Position numbers and translations under genes: made by a program
The notes under the pieces: generated by a model
What the model was told of the DNA's origin: nothing
What the model saw: the letters and a program-made list of their open reading frames with translations, nothing else
Database searches by the model: none
Shown here: positions 43,077-51,641 of the stretch, piece by piece
Numbering within the stretch: the first letter of the stretch is position 1
How the letters are laid out: the number at the start of each line of letters is the position of its first letter
DNA from: Alteromonas macleodii ATCC 27126
GTDB lineage: Bacteria > Pseudomonadota > Gammaproteobacteria > Enterobacterales > Alteromonadaceae
NCBI RefSeq assembly: GCF_000172635.2
Contig: NC_018632.1
Coordinates: forward strand, 4,216,001-4,280,000
Reading direction: 5' to 3'
DNA: 64,000 nucleotides

Positions 43077-44837
43077 ATGAATTTATTATTGTCACGTTTT
43101 TCGATTGTTGCTCTATTGTTTGGCGCTAGCCAGGCAATGGCTGCCCCAGATTTGGTCGTTGTAAATGCAAAAATCACAAATTCGAGCGGCCAAACCTATT
43201 CGGCTCTTAGCGTAGAAAACGGTAAATTTAGCGCCTTTTCGCAAGATGCCCAACAGCTGCTAGCAGACGCAGATAGTGCCACTCAAGTAATCGATGCAAA
43301 AGGACAGCGGCTCATTCCAGGTATTAATGACTCGCATATGCACGTAACGCGTGGAGGACGTTTTTATAATTTAGAAACTCGCTGGGAAGGTATTACAAGC
43401 TTGAAAGAAGGCTTAGCCATGCTAGAAGCACAAGCCAAACGCACGCCCAAGGGTCAATGGGTAAGAGTCATTGGAGGTTTTAGCCCTTATCAATTTGAAG
43501 AGAAGCGCTTACCTACACCACAAGAGCTTACCGACATCGCGCCAAACACACCGGTATTTGTGCTTCATCTTTACTCAGGTGGTGTGCTCAATAAAAAAGG
43601 CCTTGAAGCACTGGGAATAGACAAAGACACCCAAGCGCCAAAGGGAAGCGTGATAGAGCGAGATGCTAACGGCAACCCCACAGGTGTTTTGCTCGCTCAA
43701 CCCAACCCAATGATTTTATATAAGACCATTGCCGCGCTGCCTCAACTAAGCGCAAATGAACAGTTAAATTCCAGTCGACAGTTTTATCGCAAGCTACTTA
43801 GCCTAGGCGTAACCAGTGTAGTAGACGCAGGCGGCGGTGGCCATACCTTTCCTGAAGACTATACAGCCAGTGAAACCCTTGCCAAGCTCGGTGAGTTACC
43901 GATACGGGTTTCTAATTACTTGTTCCCGCAAGTGCCTAATAAAGAAATGGTGAGTTTTGCTACATGGATGAGTAAGTATGAAGCAAATCAAAACCAGCAT
44001 ATTCATTTAGACAATGGCTATGTAATTGAAGGCGGTGGCGAGCTACTCACTTATAAAGCGTCAGACTATGAAAACTTTCGTGCGCCACGCCCTGAACTTC
44101 CAGGCGAAGCCGAAGATGCGCTGGAAGAAGTGATTAGGCTTCATCTATTGCAGCAGTGGCCGTTTAGGCTCCATGCCACTTATGACCAATCTATAACACG
44201 TATTTTAAACGTACTTGAACATATTCACTCAACACAGCCCGTTGATAGCGTGCGCTGGATTGTTGACCACGCTGAGACGGTGTCTGATGAAAATCTTTCG
44301 CGCATTAAAACGTTAGGTGGCTCGATTGCGGTACAAGGTCGTATGGCCTTTGCTGGTGAGGATTTCGTTGAGCGATATGGCGCCGAGCAAGCCAAGCGCA
44401 CGCCCCCTATAAAGCAAATGCTTAGTGCTGGTATCACAGTGGGCTTAGGCACAGACGGTACCCGCGTTTCAAGTTTTAATCCATGGGCAACCTATTACTG
44501 GGCAGTGAGCGGAAAAACCGTGGGTGGTTTTGATTTAGGTACAGAACATGTAGACAGACTGACAGCCCTTAAGCTATTTACTCAAGGCAGCGCTGCACTA
44601 TCTGGAGAAGAAAACGTTAAGGGTAGATTACAACCTGGCTTTTACGCTGACTTTGCTATCCTTAACCACGATATCTTAAAAATAGGTGAAAAGGCATTAC
44701 TAAACACACAAGCACAGTTAACTGTCGTAGACGGCAACGTCGTTTTTGCCGATAGACAGCAGTACCCAGAACTCGCAACACCAATAGAAACAGCCGAGCC
44801 CGCGTGGTCACCGGTTAACTTCTCCCAACAACGTTAA
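43077..44837 (+). CDS. Exported amidohydrolase, YtcJ-like
   Basis: Metal-dependent hydrolase of 586 residues in the amidohydrolase superfamily. The ATG at 43077 (AGGAG upstream) gives a proper signal peptide ending near AMAAP; an earlier frame start overlaps the cytochrome gene. Metal ligands are seen in NDSHMHV (HxH), in DHAETVSDEN and in GLGTDGTRVSSFNPW, the order expected for YtcJ/exoenzyme-regulatory type enzymes. The C-terminal GRLQPGFYADFAIL closes the small beta domain. Export to the periplasm fits the signal peptides of the two genes before it. Substrate unknown. Confidence 0.9.
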   Translation: MNLLLSRFSIVALLFGASQAMAAPDLVVVNAKITNSSGQTYSALSVENGKFSAFSQDAQQLLADADSATQVIDAKGQRLIPGINDSHMHVTRGGRFYNLETRWEGITSLKEGLAMLEAQAKRTPKGQWVRVIGGFSPYQFEEKRLPTPQELTDIAPNTPVFVLHLYSGGVLNKKGLEALGIDKDTQAPKGSVIERDANGNPTGVLLAQPNPMILYKTIAALPQLSANEQLNSSRQFYRKLLSLGVTSVVDAGGGGHTFPEDYTASETLAKLGELPIRVSNYLFPQVPNKEMVSFATWMSKYEANQNQHIHLDNGYVIEGGGELLTYKASDYENFRAPRPELPGEAEDALEEVIRLHLLQQWPFRLHATYDQSITRILNVLEHIHSTQPVDSVRWIVDHAETVSDENLSRIKTLGGSIAVQGRMAFAGEDFVERYGAEQAKRTPPIKQMLSAGITVGLGTDGTRVSSFNPWATYYWAVSGKTVGGFDLGTEHVDRLTALKLFTQGSAALSGEENVKGRLQPGFYADFAILNHDILKIGEKALLNTQAQLTVVDGNVVFADRQQYPELATPIETAEPAWSPVNFSQQR

Positions 44838-44849
44838 TTGAGAAAGATC

Positions 44850-45704
44850 ATGGCAAAACGAATTTCATCTCACAAAAAAGATTTAGGTGGCTTCTCAGTA
44901 AGTCGCATTATTCCCCACGTTGACGCAAGGAGCATTGGCCCATTTGTTTTTGTTGACCATATGGGACCTGCACATTTCCCAGCAGGCAGCGGCATTAACG
45001 TTAGGCCCCACCCGCATATAGGACTGGCCACCATTAGCTATTTAATGGAAGGTAGTATGCTGCATAGGGATAGCTTAGGCACTATTCAGGAAATACAGCC
45101 CGGCGACGCAAACTGGATGACAGCGGGTAAAGGCATTGTTCACTCTGAGCGAGAGACCATTGAAACCCGAGGCAGTGACCATGTGCTAAACGGTCTACAG
45201 TGCTGGGTTGCATTACCCGAAGAAAAGGCAGATATGGAGCCCAGCTTTATACACGTTAACAAAGCTAAACTGCCGTATATACATCGTGAAAAAGTACTGA
45301 TGCGCCTAATTGCAGGGGAAGCGTACGGCTACACGTCACCGGTTAAGACGTACTCACCCATGTTTTATTTAGATGTGATAACAGAAGCAGGAGCGGTTAT
45401 TGAGCGTCCATGTGGCAATTCTCAAACGGCCTGTTACGTTATTTCCGGAAAAGTAAAACTAGGAGATGCAGTATTCAGCGCAGGCGAATTTGTGCTATTG
45501 GACGATGAAAGTGAAATTGAAACCATGGAGAATAGTCGCTACTTCCTTTTAGGTGGAGAGAAAATGGAGAAACAACCCATTTTACGTTGGAACTTTTTGG
45601 CGTACTCTCAAGAGAAAATAGAAGACGCTGAGGCTCGTTGGGCAAACGGATTATTCCCAACTATTCCGGGTGACGACCGCGAGTTTATTCCGCTGCCTAA
45701 ATAA
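44850..45704 (+). CDS. Pirin-family protein
   Basis: Cupin-fold protein of 284 residues, cytoplasmic. The metal ligands of pirins are visible: RPHPHIGL (two His), then GKGIVHSERE (His and Glu). Family members are Fe-dependent quercetinases or redox-sensing cofactors. The ATG at 44850 is chosen over a TTG at 44838 that overlaps the previous stop region; GAGAAAGA lies just upstream. Last gene of the isochorismatase operon, ended by the terminator at 45771. Confidence 0.9.
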   Translation: MAKRISSHKKDLGGFSVSRIIPHVDARSIGPFVFVDHMGPAHFPAGSGINVRPHPHIGLATISYLMEGSMLHRDSLGTIQEIQPGDANWMTAGKGIVHSERETIETRGSDHVLNGLQCWVALPEEKADMEPSFIHVNKAKLPYIHREKVLMRLIAGEAYGYTSPVKTYSPMFYLDVITEAGAVIERPCGNSQTACYVISGKVKLGDAVFSAGEFVLLDDESEIETMENSRYFLLGGEKMEKQPILRWNFLAYSQEKIEDAEARWANGLFPTIPGDDREFIPLPK

Positions 45705-45770
45705 AGCTGTTGTTGTAAGCAGCTCTAGCAACAAACTAATGGCTTTAAGCACAAAATACATTAAAACCAA

Positions 45771-45797
45771 AAAGAGCAGGCTTATAGCCTGCTCTTT
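45771..45797. terminator. Bidirectional terminator between pirin and the AztD-like pseudogene
   Basis: AAAGAGCAGGC and GCCTGCTCTTT form a perfect 11-bp stem around TTATA, with A/T tracts on both sides, serving the convergent genes. Confidence 0.85.
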
Positions 45798-45820
45798 CAT
45801 TAGCGTAATACCACTACGAA

Positions 45821-46782
45821 TTAATGGTCGTGATCGCCGTGCTCGTGTTCTTCAGCAATACCTAGCCAAACTGCACCTGCAGGCTCAAAATCCAGTTCAA
45901 GCAAGGTTTCCGTGGTCTCGGCTTCCAAATCAACAGCGAGGATAGCTTGCGCAACAGGGTCAACAACAAACAAGGCTTCTTCGTGTTGCGATGCCGCCAT
46001 GCTAAATGACTGACCTTCTGCTAGGTTTGCGGCGCTGGCACTGGCCACATCAATTTTGTGCGAAAATTCCCAGTGCGTGTCACCGTCTTCTTCATGCGCT
46101 TCTAGCAGTGTTACAAAACCTTTGTCATCTAAAATAACAAAGAATTCACCGCCCATTGAGAAGCCGTATGACACTGCATGAGCGTCAGTCTCTGGCTGCC
46201 AGTCAATCACGCTCATTGTGCTAGTTACAGGCGACACATTGGCCAAGATGGCGCTGCCACCGCCGTGCTGTGAAGCAATACCAATAAACGCTTCAGCGTG
46301 TTCATGTCCATACATTGTGCCAATGCGCAAATCGCCAAGCCCATCAATGTTGTCAATAAACGCGCTGGTAAATACCTCATCATCTTCGTTGAGAATTAAT
46401 ACGCCGTCGCTACAGCCAAATGCCACAGCGATTTCGTTTTGAGCGGCGCCATGTAAATCAGCACACTCGCCATCAAAGCGTTGCTCTTCTTCGTACTCGC
46501 CATCATGCCAGTGATATACCGCAACGCTGTCTGGCAAGATTGGATTAGCAGAACGAGACTCTGCATCATCACGACGTACAGTACTAATTAGCATGTCTCC
46601 ACGCGGTTCCGCGACACCGTGCATATTTACAGTAAATTCCAAAGTAGGAACTTCTGTAATTTCACTGGCAATTTGGGTATCGGTTACCACTTTTACCGCT
46701 GCCGGCATGCTGGTGTCCGCATTTCCGTCGTAAAACACAGCAAGCTGACCGTCGTGTGTTACTACGTGAGTCGGTTGATTAC
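45821..46782 (-). pseudogene. AztD-like zinc metallochaperone, 5' part missing
   Basis: Periplasmic beta-propeller protein that in intact relatives carries zinc for ABC importers. The conserved part starts at NQPTHVVTHDGQLAVFYDG, which aligns with about residue 130 of AztD (KPSHVVEHHGEIALFFDG), and runs on through HGVAEPRGD, CADLHGAA and the His-rich end EEHEHGDHDH. The signal peptide and first blades, about 130 residues, are absent. A longer open frame continues upstream to 46873, but those residues (HARHARHAR and so on) are only the antisense of the His-codon repeat of the ZrgA fragment. The break falls at 46782/46783. Both this and the neighbouring gene lost their 5' ends at the same point. 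Confidence 0.78.
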
Positions 46783-46818
46783 GAGCATGACGAGCATGAC
46801 GAGCATGACGAGCATGAA
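46783..46818 (+). repeat. 9-bp tandem repeat GAGCATGAC (three copies plus GAGCATGAA)
   Basis: Encodes EHD repeats of the ZrgA-type His-rich segment on the plus strand and marks the junction with the truncated AztD-like gene. Confidence 0.9.
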
Positions 46819-47031
46819 AGTGAACACGAAGACCATGCCCATCGCAACACGCACTCTGATTTTCGTGTCGCATATTTGCTTAGTTGCCAAGGCCCCGTAA
46901 AGCGTATTGAGATGACAGGGTTTCCCCATTGGCCAAGCCTGCAGCACGTTAATGCAATTTGGGTAACCAACAAAGGACAAGGCGCACTAGAGATAACTCC
47001 AAGTCAGCCAACCTTACTGATAAGCAGCTAG
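46783..47031 (+). pseudogene. ZrgA-like (DUF2796) zinc-binding protein, C-terminal fragment
   Basis: Periplasmic zinc-binding protein fragment of about 82 residues. After the EHDEHDEHDEHESEHEDHAH segment it reads HSDFRVAYLLSCQGP, then VKRIEMTGFPHWPSLQHVNA and a final GQGALEITPSQPTLL. This is the C-terminal pattern of DUF2796/ZrgA proteins (HSEFxxxYxFxC...W..GQGA..LT). The signal peptide and N-terminal domain are missing. It ends about 100 bases before the MerC-domain gene, with which the intact gene was probably cotranscribed. Translation could start only at spurious codons such as 46756 in the AztD part. Confidence 0.72.
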
Positions 47032-47132
47032 TTAGATTTTTTATTCTCTCAGGCGCAAGCTTCACTCATTGTGCGTGCGCCATAGCAATTTTCGGACATA
47101 CTATGAATTCGATATCTCAAGGAAGCAGCGCA

Positions 47133-47579
47133 ATGCCAAAAGTGCAGTTCATTTCAGACAGGCTCGCTATGCTCCTTTCATCCCTTTGCGTAATACATTG
47201 TTTATTAACGCCTATTTTAATGATTTCCATACCTGCATTGGCAGGTGTGTCAATTCTCAATGATGAAACCTTCCATCAAATATTGCTGTTCTTTGTGCTG
47301 CCCATCGGTGTTCTTGCGCTCTCACTAGGCTACCTACATCACAAAAATAAGTGGGTAGTATTTGCTGGTGTTTTTGGCCTAACACTTTTAAGTAGTCCGC
47401 TGCTGGTTGAATGGGTAGGCTTAGGACACGAAGTACTAGGTGAATATGGTGAAGTAACAATCACGGTAATCGCGTCGTTTATTATCGTTGGTGCGCACCT
47501 GATTAACTATCGGCTTAGGTCGAGCGTGCAGGAGCCTATTTGCGAAGGGCGCGAGACCCCCCAATCACAACCCTATTAG
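47133..47579 (+). CDS. MerC-domain membrane protein
   Basis: Inner-membrane protein of 148 residues with four predicted helices. The MerC signature LCVIHCLLTPIL (paired Cys in helix 1) is followed by HHKNKW and two further helices. MerC proteins carry Hg2+, but in Zur-regulated clusters beside folE2 and zinc genes they are thought to handle zinc. No mer genes are nearby, so a zinc role is favoured. The ATG at 47133 is chosen for AAGGAAG seven bases upstream; longer frames to 46959 run through the ZrgA fragment. Confidence 0.82.
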   Translation: MPKVQFISDRLAMLLSSLCVIHCLLTPILMISIPALAGVSILNDETFHQILLFFVLPIGVLALSLGYLHHKNKWVVFAGVFGLTLLSSPLLVEWVGLGHEVLGEYGEVTITVIASFIIVGAHLINYRLRSSVQEPICEGRETPQSQPY

Positions 47580-47674
47580 TTTCATCATAATCTCAAAAGC
47601 GGGTAATTCTTATCGAGCGACGCTCGCAATATTAGTGGTGTAAGTCGTTTTTGAGGTCTCATTCAGAGGTTATT

Positions 47675-48601
47675 TTGTCTAGTTTTAATCATTCCGACAC
47701 GGTACTTCCCGATGTCACTACAGAGCATTCCACTGCGCAACTTCCTGTTATTGATAGTGTAGGCATGCAGGGCATCGCTATCCCTCTGCACGTGCTAGGT
47801 AAGCGCGGTGAGCGATTAGCCAGCCAAGCAAAAGTCGATGTAACAGTGAGTTTAGATCACCCCAATGCTAAAGGCATTCACATGTCTCGATTGTACAGCT
47901 TGCTGCAGCGATATTTGAGCAACCAAGACTTACATAAGTCGGCACTTGTGTCGTTAATGAACGCGCTTATCGAGTCTCAAGATGGGCTGAGCAACAGCGC
48001 CCAGCTTAATTTACACTTTGACCTCACCGTGTCGCGTCCGGCGCTCATAAGTAGGATGTCAGGATATCAATCGTACCCTGCTTCACTTTGCGTAAGACGA
48101 TCACCTGAACGTTATGAGGCACAGCTTAAGTTAAGAGTCCCGTACTCTAGTACTTGTCCTTGTTCGGCCTCCCTCTCTCGCAAGGCGTTATCAGAAGTAT
48201 TTGTGCAGCAATTCGAAGGAAAAGGTTTATCCGTAGAAGAAATGGGCGCTTGGCTCGCTTCTAAACAAGCCAGCATCGCCACGGCGCATGCACAGCGTTC
48301 CTTTGCCGATATAACCCTAGATTTAAGCGACAACGAGATCCCCGATTTTATTGGTATTATTGACCTGATAGAAAACGCGTTAGGCACACCGCTTCAAACC
48401 GCAGTTAAGCGTGAAGATGAACAGGCGTTTGCCAAGCGTAATGCTGAAAACCTTATGTTTGTAGAAGATTCGGTAAGGCGACTGCATGAAGCGTTAAGTA
48501 CGTATTACCAAGCTACCTATTTTCGTGTAAAAGTAGAACATCAAGAAAGTCTGCATGCACACGACGCCATTGCTGAATTATCAGGCCCAGTTCATCGATA
48601 A
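47675..48601 (+). CDS. folE2: GTP cyclohydrolase IB (FolE2)
   Basis: Zinc-independent first enzyme of folate synthesis, forming dihydroneopterin triphosphate from GTP; it replaces Zn-dependent FolE under zinc limitation. The 308-residue product has the family active-site segment PYSSTCPCSASLSRKAL (catalytic Cys) and the late FVEDSVRRLHEAL. The likely start is TTG 47675 (GAGG five bases upstream); the frame reaches TTG 47651. Its place beside AztD-, ZrgA- and MerC-type genes is typical of Zur regulons, though no Zur site was seen directly before it. Confidence 0.92.
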   Translation: MSSFNHSDTVLPDVTTEHSTAQLPVIDSVGMQGIAIPLHVLGKRGERLASQAKVDVTVSLDHPNAKGIHMSRLYSLLQRYLSNQDLHKSALVSLMNALIESQDGLSNSAQLNLHFDLTVSRPALISRMSGYQSYPASLCVRRSPERYEAQLKLRVPYSSTCPCSASLSRKALSEVFVQQFEGKGLSVEEMGAWLASKQASIATAHAQRSFADITLDLSDNEIPDFIGIIDLIENALGTPLQTAVKREDEQAFAKRNAENLMFVEDSVRRLHEALSTYYQATYFRVKVEHQESLHAHDAIAELSGPVHR

Positions 48602-48663
48602 ATTCAGACATAATTTGGGTGTTGAAACCGGTAGGCAGAAGAAACAATAAAAGGAAAATAACA

Positions 48664-49461
48664 TTGTTATCTCTTAACAAGCTCTCTTACATCAGCAAAG
48701 CAGCGTGCATAGGCGCTGCAGTATCAGCTATTGCGGCGTGCTCGTCTGCGCCATCAACCCCGCTTGCTGGTGTAAAATCACACACTCTATCAAATGCCGT
48801 GATATACCAAACCAGCAGCAAAGAGTACCCTGTTCTCTCAAGCTTTGTGTATGGCCAAGCTATTTCAGCGCTGCCTACGCGTTTTGCTAATGGCGATGTT
48901 GTGGTGATGGATGTTGATGAAACCGTGCTAGACAATAGCACCTATCAAAAAGAACGGGAAAGTGCTGGCTTGGGATATTCTTCACAAAGCTGGGCCGAAT
49001 GGGTAAAACGTGAAGAAGCCACACTGGTGCCTGGTGTAGCCGCTTTCATCGATGAAGTAGTTGCACGAAATGGCAAGGTGGCGCTTATTACAAATCGCAA
49101 TAAAGCGCTTGATAGTCACACCTGGAATAACCTTTTAGCGCAAGGTTTGCCGCTTACCACGAGTAATACCTGTATTGTTGGCCGCACTGCTGAAGACAAA
49201 GAAGCGGTAGGCCAGGAAGGTATGGTTAATGACAAAGACTTGCGCAGAATGCAGCTTACCCAGGGCAAGATCGCATGTTCGAATACGTCTAAAGACGCGA
49301 CGTCTACGTGGGCTGAGCCTCACACTATTATCATGCAAATTGGCGACAACATTGAAGATGTGGGCGGCGTAACCCAAGAATCTGCCAACGTTGAGTTGCT
49401 CATGCCACGAGTGGGCACAGAGATTTTTATTCTGCCAAACCCCATGTATGGTTCTTGGTAG
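48664..49461 (+). CDS. 5'-nucleotidase/acid phosphatase lipoprotein, e(P4) family
   Basis: HAD-superfamily phosphatase of 265 residues anchored by a lipoprotein signal (IAAC lipobox near residue 22). The HAD motif DVDETVLDNSTYQ (two catalytic Asp) and motif II LITNRN are typical of the Haemophilus e(P4) family, which dephosphorylates NMN and nucleotides at the outer membrane. The start is TTG 48664 with AAGGA eight bases upstream; a GTG at 48619 is less likely since it would push the lipobox deep into the protein. Cotranscribed with folE2 (about 60-base gap). Confidence 0.9.
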   Translation: MLSLNKLSYISKAACIGAAVSAIAACSSAPSTPLAGVKSHTLSNAVIYQTSSKEYPVLSSFVYGQAISALPTRFANGDVVVMDVDETVLDNSTYQKERESAGLGYSSQSWAEWVKREEATLVPGVAAFIDEVVARNGKVALITNRNKALDSHTWNNLLAQGLPLTTSNTCIVGRTAEDKEAVGQEGMVNDKDLRRMQLTQGKIACSNTSKDATSTWAEPHTIIMQIGDNIEDVGGVTQESANVELLMPRVGTEIFILPNPMYGSW

Positions 49462-49479
49462 ACCATTGATAAAGTAAAA

Positions 49480-50208
49480 TCAACGAATGTCGCTTTCTAT
49501 ATGGAAAGCGCCGTTCGTTAAATTAGCGTTGTTATCGTTAATGCCATTTCCCAGCCCTGAATAGGGCTTTATTTCTACCACATCCAGTAAGTAAGCGGAT
49601 GTGCCCTGAGGGTCTTCATACAACCCGGTAGAAAACTCACCCGAGAACGTATACGCCTGCTGGATGTCTATTCCTCTAATGCCGCCTTGCTCGTGGGTAT
49701 TATTCAACGAAACAAACACAATTTGATTCGGTGGCGGGGGTGGGTAATGAATGCACGCGCCGAAATAAGGCACAATGAAGAACGCAGTTATTTCTCGCTG
49801 TGCATTGGCCTCTACAGGCACAATAAACCCGCTGAGTTCGACGTACTTGCCGTTAAATGTGTCAACCGTATTCACTGAGATAAGCGCTTGCTGGTATTCA
49901 TCGTCAAACGTGCGTTGAATAGACTGAAATACCTGTTCATGAAGGGGTAAATTCTGCTGAGGATTTTGAGTCGATCGGGTCTTGCCCAACAGCGCCTTTT
50001 CGGCGTCAGGTAACAGCGCGTCCCACGATAAGGGTAGGAACTGTTGAACGGTAGTTAACCTGTGGCTGTCTTGATAAATCGCCGTGTTATTCTCGAAAAA
50101 GCGCTCAATTACGCTATCAAGCTTACCCCTCAGGCCGAGCCCCACCAGCGCGCCCAATGCAATCAAAGCAATAAGAGAAGCCAGTAAAACGTACGTGGCG
50201 CGCTTCAT
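49480..50208 (-). CDS. DUF3299 periplasmic protein, membrane-anchored
   Basis: Protein of 242 residues with an N-terminal membrane helix (about 7-28) and a DUF3299 domain: YVELSGFIVPVE, then FFIVPYFGACIHYPPPPPNQ and a final AYTFSGEFS. The Cys/His and polyproline motif CIHYPPPPPNQ is the family hallmark and could bind metal. Members are often beside zinc uptake and MacB-type transporter genes. Last gene of a three-gene operon with a second DUF3299 protein and an exported protein of unknown family. Function unknown. Confidence 0.82.
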   Translation of the reverse strand: MKRATYVLLASLIALIALGALVGLGLRGKLDSVIERFFENNTAIYQDSHRLTTVQQFLPLSWDALLPDAEKALLGKTRSTQNPQQNLPLHEQVFQSIQRTFDDEYQQALISVNTVDTFNGKYVELSGFIVPVEANAQREITAFFIVPYFGACIHYPPPPPNQIVFVSLNNTHEQGGIRGIDIQQAYTFSGEFSTGLYEDPQGTSAYLLDVVEIKPYSGLGNGINDNNANLTNGAFHIESDIR

Positions 50209-50223
50209 ACATTATCCTAGCTT

Positions 50224-50670
50224 TTAACTTGCTAAAATTTTGACTTTGCGGGTGTAAGTTACCGGCACATTCTTTTTAAGCGCATAGACTTTTAGAACAA
50301 GTTCGTGCGTGCCTTCTTCTTGTGCCTGAAAGCTAATGGCTTGTTCGCCCTTTGTAGACGGCAGAGAAAAGCGCTGCGGCGACAGTAGCGTTACGCCATC
50401 ACTTGCCATCACATCTACGCTAACTTCTTTGTAGTTCGAAGGAATGGTAAATCGCAGCGGAACAGCTGACGCCTCAAGCTTAGCCACTTCTCGCTTTCTG
50501 TCGATATTGAGCGAAATGAGCGGCTCCTTAGCTGCCGCTAAATGCTGTTGCATCATGGGGTGCTGAAAGCCAAACTGCATGTTTCCCATACCTGCGTGTA
50601 GTTCACACGCAGTACTATGAAAGGCTATAAGACTTGATAAAACGGTAGCTGCAACGACTGTTTTTTTCAT
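50224..50670 (-). CDS. Exported protein of unknown family between two DUF3299 genes
   Basis: Not recognised. Product of 148 residues with a signal peptide (ends near FHSTA), then a Met/His/Cys-containing start of the mature part (CELHAGMGNM, FQHPMMQQH) suited to metal binding, and a beta-rich second half (SFQAQEEGTHELVLKVYAL) like an immunoglobulin-fold domain. It is 5 bases downstream of one DUF3299 gene and 15 upstream of the other, so it should work with them. The upstream Zur-like site suggests a part in zinc handling. Confidence 0.7.
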   Translation of the reverse strand: MKKTVVAATVLSSLIAFHSTACELHAGMGNMQFGFQHPMMQQHLAAAKEPLISLNIDRKREVAKLEASAVPLRFTIPSNYKEVSVDVMASDGVTLLSPQRFSLPSTKGEQAISFQAQEEGTHELVLKVYALKKNVPVTYTRKVKILAS

Positions 50671-50675
50671 ATCAG

Positions 50676-51257
50676 TTACTCCTCGTAAAGCGCGAAGCTG
50701 TCTAGCACTAACGAATAGGCAGATGTACCTAGTGCGCTTTCGTGGTTGTCTATTTTTACCGTGCCTTCAAACCAATAAGGGTCGTACAAGTTCTCAACTG
50801 CAATGCCTTCTTTGTATTCAACATACAAAATTTGATTTGGCGGCGGTGGTGGCATGTGTAAGCAAGCCCCAAAATAAGGAACGACGAAAAAAGCCGTCGC
50901 TTTTTGCTCATCGTTTTGCTCTAAAGGCACTATAAATCCAGGGATGCGGATAGCCTTCCCGTCAAACGCCTCTATCACTCGCGTCGACACTAACGCTTGT
51001 TGGTATCGCTGTGCTTGTTCATCTTCTAGCTGCTTTGAAGCAAAGTCATCGACAGAGTCGGCGGCAGAGCCATCGGCAATATCGTTTAAAAACTCAGGCC
51101 TGTTTAAAAGCGCGCTCAAATCGTCCTCGGGCATAAGAGCTACCCAGTCAATTTCCTCGTAATTGGCGGCTTGGGTTGGGTTTAACGTGCTAAATAAAAC
51201 CAATAGTGCCGCAATTAAACCGAATTTAACGCTAGAAAGCGTGACAGAAAATTTCAC
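50676..51257 (-). CDS. DUF3299 periplasmic protein
   Basis: Protein of 193 residues with a cleavable signal peptide (ends near TQAAN) and a DUF3299 domain: IRIPGFIVPLE and FFVVPYFGACLHMPPPPPNQ, the same layout as the paralogue at 49480 but without the membrane anchor and with a shorter linker. First gene of the operon; the Zur-like palindrome is 31 bases upstream of its start. The two paralogues could form a complex or serve different partners. Function unknown. Confidence 0.84.
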   Translation of the reverse strand: MKFSVTLSSVKFGLIAALLVLFSTLNPTQAANYEEIDWVALMPEDDLSALLNRPEFLNDIADGSAADSVDDFASKQLEDEQAQRYQQALVSTRVIEAFDGKAIRIPGFIVPLEQNDEQKATAFFVVPYFGACLHMPPPPPNQILYVEYKEGIAVENLYDPYWFEGTVKIDNHESALGTSAYSLVLDSFALYEE

Positions 51258-51287
51258 AAAGATGACCTAACATACTATTTAACAATC

Positions 51288-51299
51288 ATGTTATAACAT
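51288..51299. promoter_or_regulatory. Zur-like operator ATGTTATAACAT
   Basis: A perfect 12-bp palindrome of the GTTATAAC type bound by Zur in several proteobacteria, within the promoter of the DUF3299 operon. It lacks the two central bases of the E. coli-type Zur box, so the match is to the shorter variant. Confidence 0.5.
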
Positions 51300-51407
51300 A
51301 TCACAACGTAGTGAATTGCGATAAGCGTTTATCTTTGCAAAATGTTACTTAGCGCCAATTACTCAATAGAGAATGCTTTGCTAGCGCATTTGTGAAGCAT
51401 CAGTTGA

Positions 51408-51614
51408 TTACGCTAGTTCCCGTTCACTTTTAAGCCCAAGCACGTGTTTAAAAAATAGCGTTGCTGGGCAAAAGCCAGTGAAGCTCTGTTGGAACAAGTT
51501 TGCGCCAATAAACACGGTAAACCACATGAAGTTTGCATGAACAAACTGGGTTAGTAATACAGAAAACAACACCATGAGCCCTGCGAAGGCGGTTAATGCT
51601 TTTTCCTGAGACAT
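51408..51614 (-). CDS. DUF2892-family inner-membrane protein (YgaP-like)
   Basis: Small protein of 68 residues with two hydrophobic helices (GLMVLFSVLLTQFVH and FMWFTVFIGANLFQ) and the closing TGFCPATLFFKHVLGL, the DUF2892 hallmark shared with the membrane part of the YgaP rhodanese. Function of stand-alone members is unknown, often linked to sulfur metabolism. It lies between the DUF3299 operon and the outer-membrane barrel gene on the same strand. Confidence 0.85.
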   Translation of the reverse strand: MSQEKALTAFAGLMVLFSVLLTQFVHANFMWFTVFIGANLFQQSFTGFCPATLFFKHVLGLKSERELA

Positions 51615-51641
51615 AACGTAATCCTTAAATATTGGAAGAGA

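Noticed and set aside
46783..46873. N-terminal extension of the AztD-like frame
   Set aside because: The residues (HARHARHAR and similar) are the antisense of the ZrgA His-codon repeat and do not match any AztD N-terminus.
46959..47132. Longer start for the MerC-domain protein
   Set aside because: It overlaps the ZrgA fragment in another frame and adds a non-family leader; 47133 has the only good ribosome site.
47133..47579. Mercury resistance (mer) operon
   Set aside because: Only a MerC-domain protein is present; no merR, merT, merP or merA. The neighbours are zinc-related.
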